NCBI GenBank assembly: GCA_003641465.1
Contig: QNAJ01000042.1
Coordinates: 1-9,559, forward strand
DNA length: 9,559 bases
Direction: 5' to 3'
DNA from: Verrucomicrobiota bacterium
Lineage (GTDB): Bacteria; Verrucomicrobiota; Kiritimatiellia; B70-G9
Shown: piece after piece, positions 1-6,077 of the stretch
How positions within the stretch are numbered: the stretch's first letter is position 1
Layout of the letters: each line of letters begins with the position of its first letter
Notes under the pieces: generated by a model
The model's input: only the letters and a program-made list of their open reading frames with translations
The model's database searches: none
Told to the model about the DNA's origin: nothing
Position numbers and translations under genes: made by a program

Positions 1-650
1 ACCATCCACGGAGCGGCATTCCGGATGACCCCCTCGAAGGCTTTAAGATAGATTTCACGGCGGGTGCGCTCATCAACGTCCACACTGATGCTGGTGCGCT
101 GGTATTCCTGGTTGTTACAGACGAAGTGCTTGAGGCACGCGCCCACTCCGGCACTCTGGAGTCCGTGCACGTACGCGGTGGCGATTGCTGCGGTCAGAAA
201 GGGGTCTTCCGAAAAGCTTTCAAAGGTTCGTCCCGCCAGGGGGGTACGGACGATATTGATACACGGCCCCAGCAATACGTGGCGGTGGGCGGCACGCGTC
301 TCGGCGGCAAGCGCCCGGCCCGTCTCGTAAATCAGATCAGGGTTCCAGGTCGCCGCCATCGCCAGGCCGCACGGGAATGCGACTGCCCTCACGCCCCAGC
401 CGACACCGAGAGGGCCATCAATCACCCTTAACGAGGGTATCCCCAGCCGCTCAATGGAGCGGGTCTGACCGCCATCCTTGCCGGAAAGAAGGCTGATTTT
501 CTCTTCCAGAGTCATCTGTTTCATCAGGCGGAGGAGTCTTTCCGGGCGGCGGGGGGGATGGGTTTCCTCTGAGCGGAGTGGGGCGTGGGCCGCAATCAGG
601 ATGGCCAGTATCAACACCAATACGCGAGAGACACGCATGGAAACGACCAT
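1..650 (-). CDS. Glycoside hydrolase family 3 protein (beta-glucosidase-like), exported, N-terminal part; runs off the left edge
   Basis: Reading the minus strand leftward gives 216 uninterrupted codons with no stop before the window edge. Residues about 5-23 (RVSRVLVLILAILIAAHA) look like a signal peptide: basic start, then a hydrophobic core. A short Pro/Arg-rich linker follows, then the GH3 N-terminal TIM-barrel domain: MKQMTLEEKISLLSG (43-57), the substrate-binding LRVIDGPLG (74-82), GRTFESFSEDP (140-150), the Lys-His pair in CLKHF (172-176), NNQEYQR (179-185) and DERTRREIYLKAFE (193-206). These are hallmark GH3 blocks. The nucleophile Asp of the SDW motif would lie just past the edge, so activity cannot be judged. 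The enzyme probably hydrolyses terminal beta-linked sugars from oligosaccharides outside the cytoplasm; the exact substrate cannot be read here. The start could be the ATG at 650 or the in-frame ATG at 638, which gives a more typical signal peptide; neither has a clear Shine-Dalgarno. Transcribed divergently from the ATPase operon. Confidence 0.9.
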   Translation of the reverse strand, partial: MVVSMRVSRVLVLILAILIAAHAPLRSEETHPPRRPERLLRLMKQMTLEEKISLLSGKDGGQTRSIERLGIPSLRVIDGPLGVGWGVRAVAFPCGLAMAATWNPDLIYETGRALAAETRAAHRHVLLGPCINIVRTPLAGRTFESFSEDPFLTAAIATAYVHGLQSAGVGACLKHFVCNNQEYQRTSISVDVDERTRREIYLKAFEGVIRNAAPWM

Positions 651-772
651 ACACCGGCGGGAGACGGCCGGTACAGCCCGAAAAGGGGAGTAAATACCCG
701 GGCCGAGTGCGCTGCCGGCAGACTGCTTGTTCCCAGGAGCAGCGGCACCATGCAGCGCGTAGTTGCAATCCG

Positions 773-794
773 GTTTTGCGCGGCCCGGCAAAAC
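773..794. repeat. Inverted repeat GTTTTGC-(8 nt)-GCAAAAC in the divergent intergenic region
   Basis: The arms at 773-779 and 788-794 are perfect 7-bp complements around an 8-nt GC-rich centre. The repeat ends about 5 nt before the proposed -35 hexamer of the atp promoter. Arm length and position suit an operator for a dimeric regulator, or a hairpin in a transcript. There is no following T-run on either strand strong enough to call an intrinsic terminator. Function is inference. The rest of 651-851 shows no gene; a weaker 6-bp dyad (ACCGGC 653-658 / GCCGGT 667-672) lies just upstream of the GH3 start. Confidence 0.4.
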
Positions 795-799
795 TGTGT

Positions 800-828
800 T
801 TGAATATGCGGTGGTCCCGCGATAGATT
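800..828 (+). promoter_or_regulatory. Candidate sigma70-type promoter of the V-ATPase operon
   Basis: TTGAAT (800-805) and TAGATT (823-828) are separated by 17 bp; each matches the TTGACA/TATAAT consensus at 4 of 6 positions. The spacing is ideal and the region is locally AT-richer than its surroundings. Transcription would begin near 835, leaving a leader of under 20 nt before the atpE ATG at 852. A GGCGGA stretch (839-844) could serve as a modest ribosome-binding site. Hexamers of this quality occur by chance, so this is only a candidate. Confidence 0.4.
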
Positions 829-851
829 AATGACCTTCGGCGGACGAGAAC

Positions 852-1604
852 ATGGCGGAAGAAGATCTACAGCATCTGCTGGAGCAGATCCACCGGGAGG
901 CGGTGGAGAAGGCCCAGCAGGAAGCTGAACGCATCGTTTCGGCGGCCAAGCAGAAGGCGGCTTCTATTGTCAAAGAGGCCGAGACCGAGGCCCAGAGTAT
1001 TGTGGAGAAGGCCCAGCGCGATGCGGAAGCCTTCACCCAGCGCAGTATCCGCACCCTCGAGCAGGCTGCCCGGGATCTGCTGATCACCGTGGGCAAGGGG
1101 GTGGAAAACATTCTTTCGGATCTGGTCGCCGAGGCGGTGGATGAGGCGCTCACTATTGACGTGGTCAAGCAGATGCTGATCAAGATTGCCGAAGCCTGCG
1201 CGCAGCGTGAGGGCGAAAGCCGGATCGAGATCCTGGTGAGCCCGGACGACGAGAAGGAGCTGGTCAAGTTCTTCGCGGAGCGCTATCGGCAGAAGATGTT
1301 ACGCGGAATCGAGTTGCACGTGGATAAGGAAATCTTCAAGGGGTTCAAGGTTTCCTTTGTGGAGGACTATGTTTACCACGATTTTACCCGCGAGGCGATC
1401 GCCGATGCCTTGAGTAAGTTTCTGCGGCCGCATCTGGCGGAGATCGTAAGCCGCGTCGCGCGCGAGAAGCAGGAACAGATCGCCGGGGAAGGTCCACACG
1501 CATCGGGCGGGAGTGGTGAGACCGACACATCCGGCAAGGCTCCCGCCGCCGGAGGGCAGCCGGAATCCCCGGCCGGTAGTGGGTCCGGTGGTGAAAAGGA
1601 ATGA
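852..1604 (+). CDS. atpE: V/A-type ATP synthase subunit E (peripheral stalk)
   Basis: 250 aa. The first ~75 residues form a long charged, Ala/Glu/Gln-rich helix with heptad character (EAVEKAQQEAERIVSAAKQ, then repeated KA/EA units). This is the coiled coil of the E stalk that braces the A3B3 head against subunit I. Residues ~80-205 form the globular head-binding domain, with strand-like segments such as SRIEILVSPDDE and GFKVSFVEDYVYHDFT. Residues 211-250 are a Gly/Ser/Pro/Ala/Glu-rich tail that looks disordered; E subunits usually end near 200 residues, so this tail is an extension. It is the first gene of the operon, and its TGA overlaps the next ATG by 4 nt. Assignment rests on this architecture plus operon position, since E is poorly conserved in sequence. 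No separate G/H gene, the usual coiled-coil partner of E, is visible in the window. Confidence 0.9.
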   Translation: MAEEDLQHLLEQIHREAVEKAQQEAERIVSAAKQKAASIVKEAETEAQSIVEKAQRDAEAFTQRSIRTLEQAARDLLITVGKGVENILSDLVAEAVDEALTIDVVKQMLIKIAEACAQREGESRIEILVSPDDEKELVKFFAERYRQKMLRGIELHVDKEIFKGFKVSFVEDYVYHDFTREAIADALSKFLRPHLAEIVSRVAREKQEQIAGEGPHASGGSGETDTSGKAPAAGGQPESPAGSGSGGEKE

Positions 1605-2206
1605 AGTATTACTATCTGGCAGCATCCCTTCCCGCGCTGGTTCTGGGTGAGGCGCCGCCGATAACCCAGGACAAATTTCTTTTCTCTTGCTCGACGGTTC
1701 TGGATCCTGCCGACCTCCAGGAGCTTGAACGGATTAACCAGGGACGGACAGAGGAATGTACCAGTGCTTTCATGACCCGGTGGAGAGAGGCCGAGACGCA
1801 GTTGCGCAACGCCGTTGCAGCGATACGCGCTCAGCGCCGCGGAGTGGAGGTCCGGCCGTATCTGCGCGAGCACACGGGCTTCCAGGTATGGATAGAGAAG
1901 GGAGTGACCGATGCCTTTGCCAAAGAGAATCCGCGGGAGCGCGAGATGGCGCTGGACCGCCTGCGGTGGCAGATCCTGGATGAGCTGAGCCGGGCGGATC
2001 CCTTCGGTGTGGGTCCCGTATTCGCGTTCGCCCTCAAGCTGCAGTCGGCCTGGAAATGGGCCGGGCTGGATACCGAGCGCGGCCGTCGCCTTCTGAGCCG
2101 CGCGTACACCACGCCGGCGGAGGCGGCTGTCTCCCGGATAAAGGGGGCGGCGGAGGAGGAGACGGCTCTAGCGGAAGAGCACGGGGCGGGAGCAGCCGAT
2201 GGCTGA
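1601..2206 (+). CDS. DUF2764 family protein, V-ATPase-associated (possible subunit C/d counterpart)
   Basis: 201 aa, soluble, mostly helical and without signal peptide or membrane segment. The N-terminus KYYYLAASLPAL, the central NPREREMALDRLRWQILDEL and the later FAFALKLQSAWKWA agree with the DUF2764 family, which I know from chlamydial, spirochaetal and Bacteroidetes V-ATPase operons at this same place between atpE and atpA. Its biochemical role is not established to my knowledge. Because C (the adaptor joining the central shaft to the K ring) is normally encoded in this slot and is missing, a C/d-like role is a reasonable inference; the Tyr-rich start and repeated helical segments are compatible. 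The start is set by the conserved YYYLAASLP and by the ATGA overlap with atpE. The purine run AAAGGA abuts the ATG directly, too close for a normal Shine-Dalgarno, so translation probably depends on coupling to atpE. Confidence 0.85.
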   Translation: MKYYYLAASLPALVLGEAPPITQDKFLFSCSTVLDPADLQELERINQGRTEECTSAFMTRWREAETQLRNAVAAIRAQRRGVEVRPYLREHTGFQVWIEKGVTDAFAKENPREREMALDRLRWQILDELSRADPFGVGPVFAFALKLQSAWKWAGLDTERGRRLLSRAYTTPAEAAVSRIKGAAEEETALAEEHGAGAADG

Positions 2207-3932
2207 GAACATCGGAAAGATAGTAGGGATAAACGGGAATCTGCTGACCGTTGAGTTTGAATTGCCGGTCAGGCAGAATGAGGTCGCTTACGCGATCCTG
2301 GACAATCTGCGCCTGAAGTCGGAGGTGATCCGCATCCGGGGCCGGTATGCCGAACTGCAGGTCTTTGAGGATACCACCGGCCTGCGGGTAGGGGACGCGG
2401 TTGAATTCACCGGTGAGTTGCTTTCGGTGGAGTTGGGTCCCGGGCTGCTGGCCCAGATCTACGACGGGCTACAGAATCCTCTGCCGGCACTGGCGGAGGA
2501 ATGCGGTTTTTTCCTCAAGCGGGGGACCTATGTTCCGGCATTGGACCGCAGCCGCAAGTGGCAGTTTACGCCGGTCGTTTCCCGCGGGGATATGGTCTCT
2601 GCGGGGCACGCGCTGGGCAAGGTGCCGGAGGGGATCTTTGAGCACCTGATCATGGTTCCGTTCGCTATGGCCGGAAGATACCGGGTGGCGGAGATCCGTC
2701 CGGAAGGCGAATACACCATTGAGGAAGAGATCGCGGTCCTGGAAGACGAGAAAGGAAAGCGTCATCCGGTAAGCATGGTACAACGCTGGCCGGTCAAGCG
2801 CCCGGTGCGCTGTTACGCAGAACGCCTGCGTCCGACCGAACCGCTGGTGACGAAGATCCGCATCATAGATACTTTCTTCCCGGTAGCCCGCGGGGGGACA
2901 TACTGCATTCCCGGCCCCTTTGGTTCAGGCAAGACGGTGTTGCAGCACTTGACCAGCCGGCATGCCGATATAGATATCGTGATCGTCGCGGCCTGCGGCG
3001 AGCGTGCGGGTGAGGTAGTGGAGCTTTTGCGGGAGTTCCCCGAGCTGACCGACCCGCGTACGGGCAAGACCCTCATGGACCGCACCATCATCGTGTGCAA
3101 CACCAGTTCCATGCCGGTTGCTGCGCGGGAAGCCTCGGTGTACACCGCGGTCACGGTGGCGGAGTACTACCGGCAGATGGGGCTGGATGTCCTGTTACTG
3201 GCGGACTCCACCTCGCGGTGGGCGCAAGCCCTGCGGGAAGTTTCCGGCAGGCTGGAGGAGATTCCCGGAGAGGAGGCTTTCCCGGCGTATCTGGAGTCGG
3301 TGATTGCGGCCTTCTACGAACGGGCGGGGGTGGTGCGGCTGTACGACGGGCGGACCGGTTCGGTTACCATCGGCGGGGCGGTAAGTCCTGCGGGCGGAAA
3401 TTTCGATGAACCGGTTACACAAAGTACCCTGAAGGTGGTTGGTGCCTTTCACGGACTATCGCGGGAAAGGGCGGAAGCCCGGCGCTACCCCGCGATCCAT
3501 CCTCTGGAGAGCTGGAGCAAATATGCAGGGGTGGCGGACGCCGAGCAGGTGGAGTACGCCCGGAGGTTCCTGCGACGGGGCAATGAGATCTACCAGATGA
3601 TGAAGGTGGTCGGCGAGGAGGGCACGTCGGTAGAGGATTTCGTTACCTATCTGAAGGCCGAATACCTGGATGCGGTTTACCTGCAGCAGGACGCCTACGA
3701 TGAGGTGGATGGAGCCACACCGGCTGAGCGGCAGAAGTACGTGTTTGAGCGCATGATCCGGATACTGAAGACACCGATGAGTTTCAAGACCCGTGACGAG
3801 GCCCGCCGTTTCTTCCAGGATCTCGTGCAGCTGACCCGTGACTGGAACCGGACCCCCATGGATGCGGACGAGTTCAAGCAGATCGAAGAGAAGATTGAGA
3901 AGGCGGTGGCGGGAGTGACGCGGTATGTATAA
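2199..3932 (+). CDS. atpA: V/A-type ATP synthase subunit A (catalytic)
   Basis: 577 aa, near the usual length for A. The N-terminal beta-barrel (1-75) is followed by the A-specific bulge domain (~115-195, including KWQFTPVVSRGDMVSAGHALG) and the nucleotide-binding domain. Walker A is GPFGSGKT (239-246, Lys245). The catalytic glutamate is E268 in CGERAGE. A Walker B-type strand is DVLLLADSTSRWAQALRE, followed by SGRLEEIPGEEAFPAYL. The C-terminal helical domain includes YLKAEYLDAVYLQQDAYD. All catalytic residues are intact, so the subunit should hydrolyse or make ATP in the cytoplasmic head. GERAGEVVE, CNTSS and EYYRQMGLDVLLLADS resemble the chlamydial/spirochaetal form rather than the archaeal GERGNEM type. 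The start overlaps the DUF2764 gene by 8 nt and has GGGAG 6 nt upstream. Confidence 0.98.
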   Translation: MAENIGKIVGINGNLLTVEFELPVRQNEVAYAILDNLRLKSEVIRIRGRYAELQVFEDTTGLRVGDAVEFTGELLSVELGPGLLAQIYDGLQNPLPALAEECGFFLKRGTYVPALDRSRKWQFTPVVSRGDMVSAGHALGKVPEGIFEHLIMVPFAMAGRYRVAEIRPEGEYTIEEEIAVLEDEKGKRHPVSMVQRWPVKRPVRCYAERLRPTEPLVTKIRIIDTFFPVARGGTYCIPGPFGSGKTVLQHLTSRHADIDIVIVAACGERAGEVVELLREFPELTDPRTGKTLMDRTIIVCNTSSMPVAAREASVYTAVTVAEYYRQMGLDVLLLADSTSRWAQALREVSGRLEEIPGEEAFPAYLESVIAAFYERAGVVRLYDGRTGSVTIGGAVSPAGGNFDEPVTQSTLKVVGAFHGLSRERAEARRYPAIHPLESWSKYAGVADAEQVEYARRFLRRGNEIYQMMKVVGEEGTSVEDFVTYLKAEYLDAVYLQQDAYDEVDGATPAERQKYVFERMIRILKTPMSFKTRDEARRFFQDLVQLTRDWNRTPMDADEFKQIEEKIEKAVAGVTRYV

Positions 3933-5457
3933 GGTCTACCATCGCATAGACCAGATCGCCGGCAACGTGATAACCCTGAATGCTCCCGGGGTTTCCTACC
4001 GGGAACTGGCGGAGGTGACCTCGCCGGAAGGCACTTCCCTGGCCCAGGTCATCCGGCTGGAAGGCCGCCGGGTGTCGCTGCAGGTCTTCGCCGGCAGCCG
4101 CGGGGTATCCACGGACGCCAAGGTCCGATTTCTCGGCCATCCCATGCGGACTTCTTTTTCGGAAGCGTTGCTCGGTCGCATTTTTGACGGCAGCGGTCGC
4201 CCCCGGGACAACGGGCCGACTCTGGAAGAGAATATGATTGATATCGGCGGCCCTTCGGTGAACCCGGCCAAGCGCATCATACCGCGCAATATGATCCGGA
4301 CAGGCATTCCCATGATAGACGTATTCAACACGCTGGTGGAGTCGCAGAAGATCCCGGTATTCTCGGTAGCGGGGGAACCATACAATCAATTACTGGCGCG
4401 CATCGCTCTCCAAGCTGAGGTGGACGTGATCATCCTCGGTGGTATGGGCCTGAAGTACGACGATTACCTGTTTTTCCGGGATACTCTGGAAGAAGCCGGT
4501 GCACTGTCACGCACGGTGATGTTCATTCATACCGCCGCGGATCCCACTGTAGAATGCCTCCTGGTGCCGGACGTCTCCCTGGCGGTTGCCGAGCAGTTTG
4601 CGCTGAATGACAAGCGCGTACTGGTGCTGCTGACGGATATGACCAACTTCTGCGATTCCCTGAAGGAGATCGAAATCACCATGGAGCAGATTCCCTCCAA
4701 CCGGGGCTATCCCGGCGACCTTTACAGTCAGCTGGCGGCACGCTACGAAAAGGCGGTGGACTTCGACACCGCCGGCTCAATCACCATCCTTTCGGTGACG
4801 ACCATGCCCGGTGACGATGTCACCCATCCCATACCTGACAATACCGGCTATATCACTGAGGGGCAGTTCTACCTGCGGAACGGCCGGATTGAGCCGTTCG
4901 GTTCGTTGAGCCGCCTGAAACAACTGGTGAATAAGCGCACGCGGGAAGATCATCGCACTATCATGAACACCATGATTCAGCTTTACGCCGGCTACCGGGA
5001 GACCCTGGAAAAGCAGGCCATGGGCTTCCGGATGGGGGCCTGGGACCGCAAGTTGCTCAAGTACGGCGAACTTTTCGAACGGGAGCTGATGGATCTGAGT
5101 GTAAATATTCCGCTGGAGCAGGCCCTCGATACCTGCTGGAAGATTCTGGCGGAATGTTTCGAGCCGCCGGAAACCGGGGTGCCCACCGCGCTGGTCGAGA
5201 AGTTCTGGCCCAAGACACGGATTGAGGAATCCGCATCCGGAGAAGCTGACCGGCCTGCCGGTGACGCGCAAAGTCCCGCGGCGGAGGAGAAGGCCGAAGC
5301 CGGCAAGGCCGTCGCGGCAGAGGCTTCCGACAAAGAGACAACTACCGGGCGGGAGCGCGAGGCGGAACGATCCCGCGCGGAAGATGAAGCGGCGCAGACC
5401 GGCTCAGAGTCCTCGCAGGAAAAGAAGGATACTCCGCCGGAATCCGGTGGTCACTGA
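3925..5457 (+). CDS. atpB: V/A-type ATP synthase subunit B (non-catalytic), with long C-terminal tail
   Basis: 510 aa; residues 1-~432 are a normal B subunit and ~433-510 are extra. The N-terminal barrel starts YKVYHRIDQIAGNVITL. The P-loop is degenerate (FSVAGEPYNQLLARIA, 146-161) and lacks the Lys-Thr of a catalytic site, as expected for B. Conserved blocks follow: LTDMTNFCDSLKEIE, IPSNRGYPGDLYSQLAARYE, TMPGDDVTHPIPDNTGYITE and GRIEPFGSLSRLKQLVNKRT. B alternates with A in the hexameric head and contributes residues to the A-B nucleotide site. The tail is rich in Glu, Ala, Lys, Arg and Ser (for example EEKAEAGKAVAAEASDKE), highly charged and probably disordered or loosely helical; B subunits normally end at ~430-470 residues. 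The reading frame is open to a clean TGA, with no sign of a frameshift. The start overlaps atpA by 8 nt, with GGGAG 9 nt upstream. Confidence 0.97.
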   Translation: MYKVYHRIDQIAGNVITLNAPGVSYRELAEVTSPEGTSLAQVIRLEGRRVSLQVFAGSRGVSTDAKVRFLGHPMRTSFSEALLGRIFDGSGRPRDNGPTLEENMIDIGGPSVNPAKRIIPRNMIRTGIPMIDVFNTLVESQKIPVFSVAGEPYNQLLARIALQAEVDVIILGGMGLKYDDYLFFRDTLEEAGALSRTVMFIHTAADPTVECLLVPDVSLAVAEQFALNDKRVLVLLTDMTNFCDSLKEIEITMEQIPSNRGYPGDLYSQLAARYEKAVDFDTAGSITILSVTTMPGDDVTHPIPDNTGYITEGQFYLRNGRIEPFGSLSRLKQLVNKRTREDHRTIMNTMIQLYAGYRETLEKQAMGFRMGAWDRKLLKYGELFERELMDLSVNIPLEQALDTCWKILAECFEPPETGVPTALVEKFWPKTRIEESASGEADRPAGDAQSPAAEEKAEAGKAVAAEASDKETTTGREREAERSRAEDEAAQTGSESSQEKKDTPPESGGH

Positions 5458-5471
5458 ACGGGGGCCGCATC

Positions 5472-6077
5472 ATGGCCCGGATTCGACATACCAAGAACGA
5501 GCTCAAGGCTCAGCGCGATGCGCTGGAGCGCTATCTGCGCTATCTGCCCACGCTGCAGTTGAAGAAGCAACAGCTGCAGCTCGTGGTACGCCGCGTGGAA
5601 AGTGAAGCGGAAGGCCTGCGGGAGAAGATTGAACAGGCCCTCCGAGCGGCGCAGCCGTGGGTTGACCTGTTCAGTCAGGAGTTCGATCCCGAAAAGTACC
5701 TGACCATCGAGCGGGTGGTGATTGAGGAAGGCAATGTTGCCGGTGTGGTCATACCGGTATTCAAAAGCGTCGTTTTCCGCAAGGAGGTTCCCGACCTGTT
5801 CGTCACGCCCTCGTGGTATGACGATGCGTTGGAGTTGCTCGAATCATTGATGGAGCTGCAGATCCGGGTCCTGGTACTGGAAGAGCAGCTGCGCCGGCTG
5901 AGGGAGGAGCTGCGTATTACCACGCAGCGGGTGAATCTTTTCGAGAAGGTCAAGATACCTGAGTGCCGCGAGAATATCCGGATTATCCGGATTTTTCTGG
6001 GAGACCAGCAGACTGCGGAGATCGCGCGGGCCAAGGTGGCCAAGCGCAAATCCACTGAGAAGGTGCGTTCGGCATGA
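5472..6077 (+). CDS. atpD: V/A-type ATP synthase subunit D (central rotor shaft)
   Basis: 201 aa, the usual size. Two long terminal helices pack as an antiparallel coiled coil inside the A3B3 head: residues ~2-60 (TKNELKAQRDALERYLRYLP, then KKQQLQLVVRRVESEAEGLR) and ~125-198. The family signature TTQRVNLFEKVKIPE is clear, and the C-terminal part ends in a basic stretch (AKVAKRKS). The shorter middle region (VVIEEGNVAGVVIPVFKSV) fits the beta-hairpin portion of D. D turns with the K ring and transmits torque to the catalytic sites. It starts 14 nt after atpB with a G-run (5460-5464) 7 nt before the ATG, and its TGA overlaps the atpI ATG. No F gene follows; F normally binds D and is usually encoded beside A, B and D in operons that have it. 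Confidence 0.95.
   Translation: MARIRHTKNELKAQRDALERYLRYLPTLQLKKQQLQLVVRRVESEAEGLREKIEQALRAAQPWVDLFSQEFDPEKYLTIERVVIEEGNVAGVVIPVFKSVVFRKEVPDLFVTPSWYDDALELLESLMELQIRVLVLEEQLRRLREELRITTQRVNLFEKVKIPECRENIRIIRIFLGDQQTAEIARAKVAKRKSTEKVRSA

Noticed and set aside
64..431. Plus-strand open frames across the left edge
   Set aside because: They lie antisense to clear GH3 motifs (DGP, FSEDP, KHF) and have low-complexity products.
653..672. Small dyad ACCGGC/GCCGGT considered as a terminator or attenuator
   Set aside because: A six-bp stem with no T-run on either strand; such dyads are expected by chance at this GC content.
451..768. Minus-strand open frame overlapping the GH3 start
   Set aside because: It is in a different frame from the GH3 gene, whose signal peptide and catalytic-domain motifs cover the same bases; the product is Pro/Arg/Gly-rich with no family resemblance.
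4777..5271. Minus-strand open frame of 164 codons within atpB
   Set aside because: It is antisense to conserved atpB blocks, with no ribosome-binding site or family match visible.
5222..5605. Plus-strand frame with an Arg/Pro-rich product bridging the end of atpB and the start of atpD; considered as a frameshifted atpB tail or extra gene
   Set aside because: The atpB frame itself continues to a clean stop just before atpD. The alternative frame is a basic shadow typical of GC-rich low-complexity DNA and would overwrite atpD.
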